Shown piece by piece: positions 45,234 through 54,576 of a stretch of DNA of 64,000 bases. The translations under genes were made by a program, and so were the position numbers. The notes below the pieces were generated by a model. It made no database searches and was not told the DNA's origin. It saw only the letters and a program-made list of their open reading frames with translations. The stretch is from Caldicellulosiruptor obsidiansis OB47 (GTDB lineage Bacteria > Bacillota > Thermoanaerobacteria > Caldicellulosiruptorales > Caldicellulosiruptoraceae), in the NCBI RefSeq assembly GCF_000145215.1, contig NC_014392.1, forward strand, positions 2,296,001-2,360,000, in the 5' to 3' direction. Numbering within the stretch: the first letter of the stretch is position 1; each line of letters begins with the position of its first letter.

Positions 45234-46345
45234 GCTTGTTGAATAAAAATTATTGCCAATAGAGTAATAAAAAGATAATAATTATTGATTCCATTCATAA
45301 GCAAAAGAAAATTTTTTGCCTTCTAATTTTCTGAGAAACTGTTCAAACAAAAAAGTAATTAGTATCCAATCGGTATGCCTTTTGTAACTTTTAAATCCTC
45401 TTAACCTAATATTCTCAAGGTTATACTCACCTTTCAACTTGCTAAAAAGTTTTTCTATTTTCATCCTGAGTTTATATAACTTCTTACCTTCTTCTGTACC
45501 TAAAAATTTTATATTCTCTGCCCTAAATCTATTTTTTACGTTTTCCTCATTTCTCATATTCCTTCTATTTACCCCTGCTACAAATTTTATTTCAAGTCTA
45601 TTTGCAATATCAAACCATCTGTTACAGTCATATCCTGCATCCGCTAATAATATCTTCGAATTGTAATTCCATGCCCTGTACAAAAGTTCTTCTTGAGTAG
45701 AGTCATGTTTGTTTGCTGTAGTTAAAATCCAGAAAAGTGGAATCACTTCTTCTTTCCCTGTACACAAAAGATGTAATTTATATCCTTTGTAAAAACCTAT
45801 AGTAACATGTATTCCTATCTTTGCTTCTTTGTCTTGCTTTGAACTTCTCAAAGGTGTTGAATCTACTATTGTTATGGATACATCTGGATTAATTTCTGCT
45901 ATTAACACGTCTCGGATAGCTTGCAATAAATCCTCTTCTATTTTTGCTGCTAATTTTGCTATGTATGAATAATCTGGACTTTTTTCTAATCCTATGCTCT
46001 TTTTGAACTCTGTATCTTGATTTATTCTGTATTCTAATTCCCTAAAACTTGCTATTCCTCTTTTGACCTTGTAAACTAAACAAGCTATTATTTGAAACAA
46101 ACTAAATTTCCTTGGTCTGCCTCTTTTACTGTTTTTCCTTCTTTGGACTGTAGTTTCTGCAATCTTTTTTATTATGCAAAGGAGCTTTAAAAATTTTTCA
46201 TTTTGTGCTTTAATAATTTTAGACATTTCTTTATTCCCCCTTGTGTGTTGGTTTGGTCTTTACAAATTAAAATTATATCACAAGGGGGATTTTTTTACCC
46301 ATTACTGTATCTGTCTAATATGGTTATCTCTTTTATTCAACAACC
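45234..46345 (-). mobile_element. IS4-like insertion sequence with intact ends
   Basis: 1.11 kb, bounded by perfect 13-bp inverted repeats TTGTTGAATAAAA (45238-45250) and TTTTATTCAACAA (46331-46343) and a 13-14 bp direct repeat. Duplications of 10-13 bp are typical of the IS4 family. The transposase frame, ends and duplication are all intact, so the insertion appears recent and possibly active. Confidence 0.85.
45282..46226 (-). CDS. IS4-family DDE transposase
   Basis: 314 residues; AAGGGGGA lies eight bases before the ATG. Basic N-terminal region (RRKNSKRGRPRKFS), catalytic Asp in ITIVDSTPLRSS, second Asp in ILLADAGYDCNRW and Glu in YKLRMKIEKLFSKLK, which fits the YREK spacing of IS4-type transposases. 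It is the only gene in the element. Some IS5-family enzymes look similar; the long target duplication favours IS4. Confidence 0.9.
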   Translation of the reverse strand: MSKIIKAQNEKFLKLLCIIKKIAETTVQRRKNSKRGRPRKFSLFQIIACLVYKVKRGIASFRELEYRINQDTEFKKSIGLEKSPDYSYIAKLAAKIEEDLLQAIRDVLIAEINPDVSITIVDSTPLRSSKQDKEAKIGIHVTIGFYKGYKLHLLCTGKEEVIPLFWILTTANKHDSTQEELLYRAWNYNSKILLADAGYDCNRWFDIANRLEIKFVAGVNRRNMRNEENVKNRFRAENIKFLGTEEGKKLYKLRMKIEKLFSKLKGEYNLENIRLRGFKSYKRHTDWILITFLFEQFLRKLEGKKFSFAYEWNQ

Positions 46346-46359
46346 TATATACCGAAACT
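46346..46359 (+). repeat. Target-site duplication, right copy
   Basis: Second exact copy of TATATACCGAAACT. Confidence 0.8.
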
Positions 46360-46372
46360 GAATATTTATCAA

Positions 46373-46416
46373 CCGCAATTCATCTCCATCTTATACACGA
46401 TGGAGACTTCTTGCGG
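46373..46416 (-). repeat. Left-end palindrome of the IS605-type element
   Basis: CCGCAA / TTGCGG outer arms and CTCCATC / GATGGAG inner arms form an imperfect hairpin, the structure bound by Y1 transposases at the left end. On the minus strand TTTAAC precedes it and may be the insertion-site/TAM sequence. Confidence 0.65.
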
Positions 46417-46454
46417 AATGTTCTGTTAAACATTTTTGCTCGGAGATGATTTAG

Positions 46455-47468
46455 TTGCTGAATTTTCTTCAATCAGTTCAATTTGTTAAAGAAGTTGAAA
46501 AAATGATAGTTGAGTATGAGAGAGATATTAATTTCAATGATGCAATTATACTTTATGAAATCGCAAAACATGATGCAGAACTGATAATAAATCTTGCCAA
46601 TAATATAAAACAACATTATTTTAAAAATACAATTGAGCTTTGTTCCATTTATCCTGCAAAGGTAGGACTTTGTTCGCAAGATTGCAAGTTTTGCTCTCAG
46701 TCTATTCATCACAGCTGTTCAATTGAGATAAAAAATCTTGCTATGCTTGATGAGGTAATAGAGTATCTTGAAAATATAGTATCTTTCCCAGTAAAAAGAT
46801 TCTCCTTAGTCACAAGCGGAGAAAGGCTTAATGATTTAGAATTTGAGAAAATCTTAGAGATCTATTCATATATCTCAAAAAATTATAACATTCTTTTGTG
46901 TGCATCCCTCGGCTTTCTTACTCAAGAAAGGGCTAAAAAATTATTGAAAGCTGGGGTTGTAAAATATCATAATAATTTAGAGACATCCAGCACATATTTT
47001 AAAAATATCTGTTCCACCCATACTCAGCAGCAAAAGAAAGAGACTTTAAAAATTGCAAAAGAGATAGGACTTCAAATCTGCAGCGGTGGAATAATCTCAA
47101 TGGGTGAGGACATGATTGAAAGAATCAAGCTTGCTTTTGAGCTAAGAGAACTCGATGTTGACTCTGTTCCAATTAATATATTGAACCCAATAAAAGGCAC
47201 ACCTTTTGAAGATATGAAGATAATAGACCAAAACGAAATTTTTATTACTCTGGCACTATTTAGGATTATACTGCCTAAAAAGACTATTCTTCTTGCAGGC
47301 GGAAAGGAAAATGCACTTGGAGATATGGAAATAATGGCTTATGAATGTGGGATAAACGGTTGTATGGTTGGGAACTATCTTACAACAAAGGGTATGGAAA
47401 TAAGAGAGAAGATTGAAATGTTGACAAAAAGAAAAAATTCCATTAACATATTCATATCAAAATCCTGA
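46455..47468 (+). CDS. bioB: Biotin synthase
   Basis: 337 residues if it starts at the TTG at 46455 (GGAGAT nine bases upstream); the ATG at 46503 would remove the first helix kept in BioB proteins. Radical SAM cysteines in [15 protein letters not shown], the second-cluster cysteines in [13 protein letters not shown] positions, and the [19 protein letters not shown] and [10 protein letters not shown] motifs are BioB features. It inserts sulfur into dethiobiotin. No other biotin gene is adjacent. The IS605 left end lies only ~40 bp upstream, so the native promoter may be displaced. Confidence 0.88.
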   Translation: MLNFLQSVQFVKEVEKMIVEYERDINFNDAIILYEIAKHDAELIINLANNIKQHYFKNTIELCSIYPAKVGLCSQDCKFCSQSIHHSCSIEIKNLAMLDEVIEYLENIVSFPVKRFSLVTSGERLNDLEFEKILEIYSYISKNYNILLCASLGFLTQERAKKLLKAGVVKYHNNLETSSTYFKNICSTHTQQQKKETLKIAKEIGLQICSGGIISMGEDMIERIKLAFELRELDVDSVPINILNPIKGTPFEDMKIIDQNEIFITLALFRIILPKKTILLAGGKENALGDMEIMAYECGINGCMVGNYLTTKGMEIREKIEMLTKRKNSINIFISKS

Positions 47469-47501
47469 AAAATTGAATAATTAGCTTAATGCTTTACCTA
47501 T

Positions 47502-47702
47502 CAAGCAGGTGCTGCCGTTTGGGCGGCTTAATAGGGAAAGCGGTGAAAATCCGCTGCAGCCCCCGCTACTGTGAGCACTGACAAGCCCTCAAAAAGTTTT
47601 TGCCACTGGAAGGTTTGGGTTCCTATTTTGAAAGTGGAGCTTACCTTCTGGGAAGGCAGAGAGGGTGCGAATGAAGTGCGAGCCAGGAGACCTGCCTGCT
47701 TG
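47502..47702 (+). promoter_or_regulatory. Cobalamin (AdoCbl) riboswitch
   Basis: P1 stem CAAGCAGG / CCTGCTTG (47502-47509, 47695-47702). Conserved parts in order: TTAATAGGGAA, GGTGAAAATCC, GCAGCCCCCGCTACTGT, TGCCACTGG, TGGGAAGGC and the B12 box AGCCAGGAGACCTGCC (47681-47696). It lies upstream of metE, the B12-independent methionine synthase, a classic target shut off by B12. Confidence 0.97.
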
Positions 47703-47862
47703 AGATGCCTTGTACTGTCTTCGGTGGGAAGCACAGTCAAGGTGGTAAAGACCAGGGGTGTATTTTATCCTTTTTTAAAGATTTGCTATACTTTGTTTTT
47801 AAAAGCCTTTTGTTCTTTTTGAGAAGTGTTCAAATATACAAAAGCTTTTAAAAAACAGTATT

Positions 47863-47932
47863 AATGGGTCTTTACTGCCTTGATGAAATTTGAGTATTTT
47901 TTGCTGGCAGTAAAGACCCATTTTGTTTTTTG
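47863..47932 (+). terminator. Regulatory terminator of the metE leader
   Basis: A perfect 17-bp stem (47863-47879 with 47906-47922) followed by TTTTGTTTTTT. GTAAAGACC just downstream of the aptamer (47745-47753) can pair with GGTCTTTAC of the 5' arm (47867-47875) and would block the terminator when B12 is absent. Confidence 0.9.
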
Positions 47933-47972
47933 ACAGCAGCTAAAATTTTTTCAAGGAGGTTGAAACTGTAAG

Positions 47973-50246
47973 ATGATTTCAGTTGTCGGTTTCCCAAGAA
48001 TAGGACAGAACAGAGAGCTCAAAAAGTGGGTCGAAAGTTATCTTGACAAAAAACTTTCAAAAGAAGAACTCATTCAAAACTCAAAAAACTTGAAAAAGAC
48101 TCACTGGCAACTTCAAAAAGAGTATGGTGTTGACCTGATACCATCAAATGATTTTTCATTTTATGACACTTTTTTAGACCATGCAATGCTAGTAGGCTCA
48201 ATACCCGAGGAATACAAGGTGGTTTTCTCAGATGATCTCAAGCTCTACTTTGCGCTGGCAAAGGGGTATCAAGACCAAAACATTGACCTTAAAGCTTTGC
48301 CTATGAAAAAGTGGTTCTTTACAAATTACCACTATCTTGTACCTGAAATCAATGAAAATACAAAATTTGAACTTGCATCAACAAAACCTTTTGATGAATT
48401 TGTCGAAGCACTTTCAATAGGAATTAAAACAAAACCTGTGATAATCGGTGCTCTTACTTTTTTAAAGCTTTCTAAAAAATCAAATGTGGATATGTATGAT
48501 AAATCTTTATGGGAAAAACTGCTTGATGTATACATTCAAATACTAAAAAGGTTTGAAGAGTTAGGTAGTGAGTTTATTCAAATAGATGAACCAGTACTTG
48601 TCACAGATTTGAATGCAAAAGATATAGAATTTCTTGAAAACTTTTACCGCAGCCTTCTTCTTCAAAAAGGTAAGTTAAAGGTAATTCTTCAAACCTATTT
48701 TGGAGATGTCAGAGACTGCTTCGAAAAGATAATCATGCTTGACTTTGACGCAATCGGGCTTGACTTTGTTGATGGAAAGTTCAATGTAGAGCTAATTAAA
48801 AAATTTGGTTTCCCACAGGAAAAGCTTTTATTTGCCGGGGTTGTAAATGGCAGAAATGTGTTTAAAAACAACTACAAAAACACCCTTGAGCTTTTAAATA
48901 TGCTCTCCTCCTTTGTTGACAAGAAAAACATTGTAATTTCAACATCATGTTCCTTACTCTTTGTGCCATACTCTTTGAAGTTTGAAACACAGCTTGACAG
49001 CAATAAAAAGAAGTTTTTGGCATTTGCTGAGGAAAAGTTAAAAGAGCTATCTGAACTGAAGCTTTTATTTTCTCAAGATAATTTTTCTGCAAACAGCATC
49101 TATGTTCAAAACATTCAGCTTTTTGAAGAGCTGAATAAAAACAAACTATCAGATGTCAGCACAGCTGTAAATAATCTTACAGACGATGACTTTGAAAGAA
49201 AACCGCGTTTTGAAGAGAGAATCAAGCTTCAAAAAGAGGTTTTGAACTTACCACAGCTTCCGACAACAACAATTGGGTCATTCCCGCAAACCCAAGATGT
49301 AAGGTCCGCTCGAGGCAAACTTAAAAAAGGTGAGATAACATTTGAAGAATATGAAAGCTTTATAAAATCCAAAATTGAAAGGGTAATAAAGCTTCAAGAA
49401 GAAATTGGGCTGGATGTGCTTGTCCATGGTGAATATGAAAGAAATGACATGGTAGAGTTTTTCGGTGAAAAGTTGGAAGGGTTTTTAATCACTCAAAACG
49501 GCTGGGTTCAGTCATATGGTACAAGATGTGTAAAACCTCCTATAATATTTTCTGACATTAAAAGAAAAAAATCACTCACTGTGGAATATATAAAATACGC
49601 ACAAAGCTTGACTTCAAAACCTGTAAAAGGAATCCTGACAGGACCAGTGACAATTCTTAACTGGTCATTTGTTCGTGAAGACATTCCATTGAAAAATGTA
49701 GCTTTTCAATTAGCTCTTGCAATAAAAGAAGAGGTTTTGGAGCTTGAAAAAGAAGGTGTAAAGATCATTCAAATTGATGAGGCAGCACTGATTGAAAAAC
49801 TTCCTTTGAGAAAATGTTATCACAAAGATTATTTAGATTGGGCAATAAAAGCATTCAGGCTCACATGCTCAAAAGTAAAACCCGAAACACAAATTCACAC
49901 TCACATGTGCTACAGCAACTTTGATGAACTTTTAGATGAAATTGCAAAGATGGATGTTGACGTTATAACATTTGAAGCTGCAAAATCTGATTTTACCTTG
50001 CTTGACAGTATAAACAAAAGTAATTTAAAGTCAGAGGTAGGACCAGGGGTGTTTGATGTCCACTCTCCAAGGATTGTATCAAAGGAAGAGATGAAAAAGC
50101 TTATTTTAAAGATGATAGAAAAGGTTGGAAAAGACAGGTTGTGGGTAAATCCTGACTGTGGTCTTAAAACCAGAAAGGAAGAAGAAGTTTTGCCCACCTT
50201 GCAAAACATGGTTCTGGCAGTGTGGGAAGTCAGAAATAACTTATAA
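47973..50246 (+). CDS. metE: Cobalamin-independent methionine synthase
   Basis: 757 residues, full length with both barrels. N-terminal folate/homocysteine part starts SVVGFPRIGQNRELKKW; the catalytic C-terminal barrel has TTTIGSFPQTQDVR, the zinc ligands His and Cys in QIHTHMCYSNF, and Cys in WVNPDCGLKTR. It transfers a methyl group from methyltetrahydrofolate-polyglutamate to homocysteine. AAGGAGG precedes the ATG. The riboswitch upstream implies that a B12-dependent enzyme takes over when cobalamin is available. Confidence 0.97.
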   Translation: MISVVGFPRIGQNRELKKWVESYLDKKLSKEELIQNSKNLKKTHWQLQKEYGVDLIPSNDFSFYDTFLDHAMLVGSIPEEYKVVFSDDLKLYFALAKGYQDQNIDLKALPMKKWFFTNYHYLVPEINENTKFELASTKPFDEFVEALSIGIKTKPVIIGALTFLKLSKKSNVDMYDKSLWEKLLDVYIQILKRFEELGSEFIQIDEPVLVTDLNAKDIEFLENFYRSLLLQKGKLKVILQTYFGDVRDCFEKIIMLDFDAIGLDFVDGKFNVELIKKFGFPQEKLLFAGVVNGRNVFKNNYKNTLELLNMLSSFVDKKNIVISTSCSLLFVPYSLKFETQLDSNKKKFLAFAEEKLKELSELKLLFSQDNFSANSIYVQNIQLFEELNKNKLSDVSTAVNNLTDDDFERKPRFEERIKLQKEVLNLPQLPTTTIGSFPQTQDVRSARGKLKKGEITFEEYESFIKSKIERVIKLQEEIGLDVLVHGEYERNDMVEFFGEKLEGFLITQNGWVQSYGTRCVKPPIIFSDIKRKKSLTVEYIKYAQSLTSKPVKGILTGPVTILNWSFVREDIPLKNVAFQLALAIKEEVLELEKEGVKIIQIDEAALIEKLPLRKCYHKDYLDWAIKAFRLTCSKVKPETQIHTHMCYSNFDELLDEIAKMDVDVITFEAAKSDFTLLDSINKSNLKSEVGPGVFDVHSPRIVSKEEMKKLILKMIEKVGKDRLWVNPDCGLKTRKEEEVLPTLQNMVLAVWEVRNNL

Positions 50247-50272
50247 CAAGTCTTCCTCCTCACATAATAAAG

Positions 50273-50318
50273 AAGGCTGGGAAAATGCTTTTTGCAAAAG
50301 TCCCAGCCTTTTTTATAC
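50273..50318. terminator. Bidirectional terminator between metE and the response regulator gene
   Basis: AAGGCTGGGA / TCCCAGCCTT arms with TTTTTTATA on the plus strand and CTTTATTA on the minus strand. Confidence 0.88.
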
Positions 50319-51821
50319 TTTTCTGTACTTTTTTCTAAACTGGTTGGGCGTCATATTGCAAAGTTTTGCGAAGCACTGGATAAAATAGTCTGTGTCGTTG
50401 TACCCAACTGCCTGCGAGATTTCGTATATCTTCATATTAGTTGATATCAAGAGCCTTTTTGCTTCTTCAACGCGTATCTTTTGCAGATAAGAATTAAAAT
50501 ACATCCCGTAATGCTTTTTAAAAAGCTGACCCAAGTACACAGGGTTTAGATAAAATTTTTGCGCAACAGATTTTAGCGTTAGGTTCTTGTTATAGTTTTC
50601 CTTTATATACTTTTCAAGCTCACTCATGATACCGTTAGATAGGCTTGTTTTCCACTGTCTGAACTTATTTAGTATCCCTTCACAAAACTTTAACATGTTC
50701 TTTTCTATTTCCTCAACATTTGAAAATCCCAGCTTCAAGCCTGAAAAATACTCTATTTCATCTTCTAAATTGAGTCCTATCCTGCTAAAATAAGAGCTTA
50801 TAGATACTAAAATAAAGCTCAAATACGATTTTATAAAGTCAAGCTGGTACCTTCCTTGTTTAATATCTTCTATCATTTCTTTAATTATCTTCTGCAGGTT
50901 CTGGTTATCCTCTTCTTCAATAGCCAAAATGAGTTTTTTGTCATATTCCTTTGAATACAAAATCTCTTTTGAATTGGGCAGGCTACTACTATAAAATGTA
51001 ATTCCTGTCTGATTGTAAAAAAGTGCAAAGTTTAAAGAGTAAGCTGCCTCGTAAATGGCATCAAAAAACTGAGCTTGTTTTGAAATCTTTCTTGAAAAAG
51101 CAAACACAATCTCTGTTGCAAAGTCAACCATATTTTTTATGCTTTGGTATGCCTTTCTTATGTCCTCTTCAGAGGTTGCAACTACATAGTATTTGCCTTC
51201 AATCTCTGAAAATTCATACATAAGCCCCTCTTTTTTAAGTAGTTCAAAACATCCTTTTATCTTCGACAATATATTTTCTATCCTCTCATCAAAAAAGAGA
51301 TTCAACCAATTTGACATTTCTTTAAAATAAACTATTCCAACATAAAATCCATTTTCTATCTTGATGTTGCTACTTTCTATCGTTGCTTTAAAGCTTCTCT
51401 CAAGTGTAAGCAGGTTGTCGCCTTCATTAATTAACTCTCGCTTTTTGAGTTTTGACTTTACTTTAAGTAGCGTATCAACAAGCTCTTCTTCTTCAATTGG
51501 CTTCAATATATAATTGACAACACCATGCTGGATAGCTTTTTTCGCATACTCAAAATCTGCATACCCGCTGATGATTATCACTTCAGGCGGATTTTTTAAC
51601 TCATTTTTTACTTTCTCTATAAGATCAAGACCACTTAAAAGCGGAATCTTGATGTCGCTGATGAGCACGTCAACCTGTACCTTTTTCAAAAACTCAAAGG
51701 CAGTAACTCCATCCTCTGCCTCGCCCACTATCTCAAACCCTAATTCTTTCCAGTCAATTAGGTTTTTTAGCCCTTCTCTCATAAACACCTCATCTTCAAC
51801 TATCAATACTTTGTACAGCAT
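50313..51821 (-). CDS. AraC-type response regulator (YesN-like)
   Basis: 502 residues from the ATG at 51821 (AGAGGGA upstream), overlapping the kinase gene by 26 nt. N-terminal receiver: VLIVEDEVFMREGLKNLI, phosphorylated Asp in VDVLISDIKIPLLSG, Lys in NYILKPIEEEE. The middle ~270 residues are variable; the C-terminal AraC DNA-binding domain has NYNKNLTLKSVAQKFYLNP and the second helix-turn-helix IYEISQAVGYNDTDYFIQCF. It pairs with the kinase encoded upstream to control the adjacent sugar ABC importer, as in other YesMN systems. Confidence 0.95.
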   Translation of the reverse strand: MLYKVLIVEDEVFMREGLKNLIDWKELGFEIVGEAEDGVTAFEFLKKVQVDVLISDIKIPLLSGLDLIEKVKNELKNPPEVIIISGYADFEYAKKAIQHGVVNYILKPIEEEELVDTLLKVKSKLKKRELINEGDNLLTLERSFKATIESSNIKIENGFYVGIVYFKEMSNWLNLFFDERIENILSKIKGCFELLKKEGLMYEFSEIEGKYYVVATSEEDIRKAYQSIKNMVDFATEIVFAFSRKISKQAQFFDAIYEAAYSLNFALFYNQTGITFYSSSLPNSKEILYSKEYDKKLILAIEEEDNQNLQKIIKEMIEDIKQGRYQLDFIKSYLSFILVSISSYFSRIGLNLEDEIEYFSGLKLGFSNVEEIEKNMLKFCEGILNKFRQWKTSLSNGIMSELEKYIKENYNKNLTLKSVAQKFYLNPVYLGQLFKKHYGMYFNSYLQKIRVEEAKRLLISTNMKIYEISQAVGYNDTDYFIQCFAKLCNMTPNQFRKKYRKV

Positions 51822-53586
51822 CTTCAAAGTCCCTCTTGTCTGGAATTTTTATCACAACTTTTAATCCCCCAAGCTCGCCTCTCAATATCTCAAAGCTAAA
51901 ATCCTTGTCATAAAATAGTTCAAGCCTCCTAAAAACATTTTTAAGCCCCACACTACTTGCCTTGTCAGATGAAAGTCCTTTTATTGAGCGCAAAAGCTCC
52001 GCTAACTTTTCATCTTCCATGCCTTTTCCATTGTCCTCAACATGTATTGATATCATATCACCTTCTTTGAAAACCTTGACCACAATCCTTCCTTCACCTT
52101 TACTATTTTCTACCCCATGAACACATGCGTTCTCAACAAGAGGTTGTATGGTCATTTTTGGTATCTTTGTTGACTTTATGTTTTCGTCTACCTTGACCTC
52201 AAATTTTAGCTTTTCCCCGAACCTGTACTTTTGTATCTCAAGGTAGTCATAAATAGCCGAAACTTCCTCTTCAATGGTTATAAGGTCATATTCCCACCTT
52301 ATACTTCGTTTTAAAAGTTTTGCAAGAAGTTTTATGGCATTTGCTGTCTCAAACTCTTTTTTGAGCATACTTCTCATGCGGATTGTCTCTAAGGTGTTAA
52401 AAAGAAAATGAGGATTTATCTGGCTCTGAAGCGCATTTATCTCTGCTTGTTTTTTCTCCAAAGCCAGTTCTTTTTGTTTAAGCTCATATTTTATTTCCTT
52501 CTCAAGTAGCTCTTTTATCTTTTGTGCCATGATATTAAACTCTTCTATAACCTGACCTATCTCATCTTTGCCAGCTTCAATATTGATACTTTCAAACTGT
52601 TGTTTTCTTGCCTTTTTGATGTGCTTTGCTAAAACTGAAAGTCTATTTACTACCGAATTTACTATTAAAAAAAGTGCAAAAAACGCAAGCATAAAACATA
52701 AAAGCACAATTGCAATGTAATTTCTCTGATGCTCAAGCAACCTCTTTGATATTCCACTATTGTCAGTTGTAACAATAAATCTCCAGTTTTCAAAATAAGG
52801 AAGTTCTGTTGATAGCAGCTTATCAAATACAACAGTTTGATTTTTTTCTTCTTTCAAAAGATTGCTTAGTCTTTCAACCTGATTGTAATACAAAAGGTCA
52901 CTAAAATATACTATACCTTTCTCATCTGCTATAAATATGTGTCCATCTTTAAAAGTGCTCAAAATACTGTTAAGATACACCCTGTTCAGGTCAATTCTCA
53001 AAAACTTTTTAATTGGACTAGGCTGGTACTTGGGCACATATTGCTCATAAAAGTTGAGATTTAGCATAATAGAAACATACGGTTTTTCATTCTCAAGACC
53101 ACTTAGTACATAGAGATTTTTGCCCTCTTTTTCTCCTTTTTGAAAAAACTTTTTATACTCCTCTGTTAAAAACGCAAGTCCATCTGCATTGAGTATGGTA
53201 GGATTGTCACAGTATATGGTTATTTGCGAAATCTGCGGATAGAGTATTCTTGCGTTCTGAAGTATTGGTTTTATGTTCTTCTCATACGTATCATAAAATT
53301 CCTCAACGGACAAATACCGGGTATTTATAGTCTCAATTACTCTCGGGTCTGAATATATGGTATACGCAAGATTGATTGCAAGCTCAACGACTTTCTTGAA
53401 ATTCGAAATTGTCATATTTGACGCATTTTCAATCTGGCCGTGGAGCCTATCGTTTATATAAAAATCAATCTGCGAGATAAATTGGCTGCTCAAAATTAAA
53501 AGGGGAATAAAAACAAACATAAAAAATATGGAAAATATCTTCTTAAACAGGGGAATATCATTTATAATCTTAATTACTCTGCGCAT
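51796..53586 (-). CDS. Sensor histidine kinase (YesM-like)
   Basis: 596 residues. Two membrane helices (around residues 13-35 and 291-312) bracket an extracellular Cache-like sensor of ~255 residues. HAMP (residues ~312-365), then the LytS/YesM-type His_kinase with the phosphorylated His in SQINPHFLFNTLETI and an ATPase with VENACVHGVENS and VEDNGKGM. It probably senses an extracellular oligosaccharide or the loaded binding protein. GAGGAAAG precedes the ATG. It lies 60 bp after the permease genes and shares their strand. Confidence 0.95.
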   Translation of the reverse strand: MRRVIKIINDIPLFKKIFSIFFMFVFIPLLILSSQFISQIDFYINDRLHGQIENASNMTISNFKKVVELAINLAYTIYSDPRVIETINTRYLSVEEFYDTYEKNIKPILQNARILYPQISQITIYCDNPTILNADGLAFLTEEYKKFFQKGEKEGKNLYVLSGLENEKPYVSIMLNLNFYEQYVPKYQPSPIKKFLRIDLNRVYLNSILSTFKDGHIFIADEKGIVYFSDLLYYNQVERLSNLLKEEKNQTVVFDKLLSTELPYFENWRFIVTTDNSGISKRLLEHQRNYIAIVLLCFMLAFFALFLIVNSVVNRLSVLAKHIKKARKQQFESINIEAGKDEIGQVIEEFNIMAQKIKELLEKEIKYELKQKELALEKKQAEINALQSQINPHFLFNTLETIRMRSMLKKEFETANAIKLLAKLLKRSIRWEYDLITIEEEVSAIYDYLEIQKYRFGEKLKFEVKVDENIKSTKIPKMTIQPLVENACVHGVENSKGEGRIVVKVFKEGDMISIHVEDNGKGMEDEKLAELLRSIKGLSSDKASSVGLKNVFRRLELFYDKDFSFEILRGELGGLKVVIKIPDKRDFEDAVQSIDS

Positions 53587-53646
53587 AAATCTTTCCTCTT
53601 CTTTTTATGCTAAGAGGATATTGATTTAATTATAACACACTCTTCT

Positions 53647-54549
53647 TCACTCTTTTATACTACCAATTGTAAGACCGTGTATGAAATATCTTTGCAGGAA
53701 CGGATAAACAAAAAGTATAGGCAGTGTTGCAACTATTGTCATGGTTGCTCGGATAGCAGTTGGTGTTACAGTCCTACCAGAAGATGTAAGTGATGCTGAA
53801 AAGTCGGGGTTTGTTGATGCAGATTGCACAGATTGCAAGATCTTTTGAAGCTCAAACTGCAAAGTAGAAAGCTCTGGTTTCCCGGAGTTATACAGGAAGG
53901 TGTCAAACCATGCATTCCACTGTCCAACTGCAACCCAAAGGGTAACAGTTGCTAAAACAGGAAGGCAAAGCGGCATTATTATCTGGAACAGAATCCTGTA
54001 TTCGCTTGCACCGTCAATCTTAGCTGATTCAATGAGACTTTGAGGAAGCCCGTCTATATAGCTTCTTATAACAATTATATTGAATGCACTTACCATACCA
54101 GGCAAAATGTATACCCAGAACGTTCCAACAAGATGAAGATTTTTCATAAGAAGATATGTGGGAATAAGACCGCCGCTAAAATACATTGTAAACACTATAA
54201 CTCTGGAAATAAACTTTCTGAATATATAGTCCTTTCGGCTGATTCCATACGCAACCATCAAACATGAAAGAACATTTGTGATGCTCCCTATAACAGCTCT
54301 CAAAATTGATACAAGCGTTGCATGGTATATGTCAGGATTGCTGAGGATAACTCTATAGTTGTTAAGTGTAAATTTCCTAGGCCACAGATATATTCCACCT
54401 CTTATGGAATCAAGCGCATCGTTAAGAGAAATAGCAAGTATATTCCAAAAAGGATATAAAGTTGTAATCATCACGATTATCATGATTGTATATACCACAA
54501 TATCAATGACTAAATCCTCTGCTGCCCTGTACTTTGCTGACGTTTGCAC
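53647..54549 (-). CDS. CUT1-type ABC sugar permease (LplC/YtcP-like)
   Basis: 300 residues with six helices. The cytoplasmic EAA loop is ESAKIDGASEYRILFQIIMPL, which docks on the ATPase. The N-terminal half (LYPFWNILAISLND, GIYLWPRKFTLNNYR) is typical of LplC/YtcP. It follows the other permease by 27 nt and works with it and the binding protein. No ATPase gene is present in the cluster, so a shared MsmX-type ATPase is presumably used. The GTG start is the best available. Confidence 0.94.
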   Translation of the reverse strand: MQTSAKYRAAEDLVIDIVVYTIMIIVMITTLYPFWNILAISLNDALDSIRGGIYLWPRKFTLNNYRVILSNPDIYHATLVSILRAVIGSITNVLSCLMVAYGISRKDYIFRKFISRVIVFTMYFSGGLIPTYLLMKNLHLVGTFWVYILPGMVSAFNIIVIRSYIDGLPQSLIESAKIDGASEYRILFQIIMPLCLPVLATVTLWVAVGQWNAWFDTFLYNSGKPELSTLQFELQKILQSVQSASTNPDFSASLTSSGRTVTPTAIRATMTIVATLPILFVYPFLQRYFIHGLTIGSIKE

Positions 54550-54576
54550 CTCAAAAACACCCCTTAATAAAGATTT

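Larger units (their letters stand above)
43547..46420 (-). mobile_element. IS605-type element (tnpA + tnpB), interrupted by an IS4-like element
   Basis: From the right end near 43547 (GTTCAC on the minus strand, after the terminal hairpin) to the left-end palindrome at 46373-46416. It carries tnpA and tnpB in the same direction, overlapping by 7 nt. Without the inserted 1.1-kb IS4-like element it would be ~1.75 kb, the usual IS605-type size. The ends are estimated from hairpins. Confidence 0.75.
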
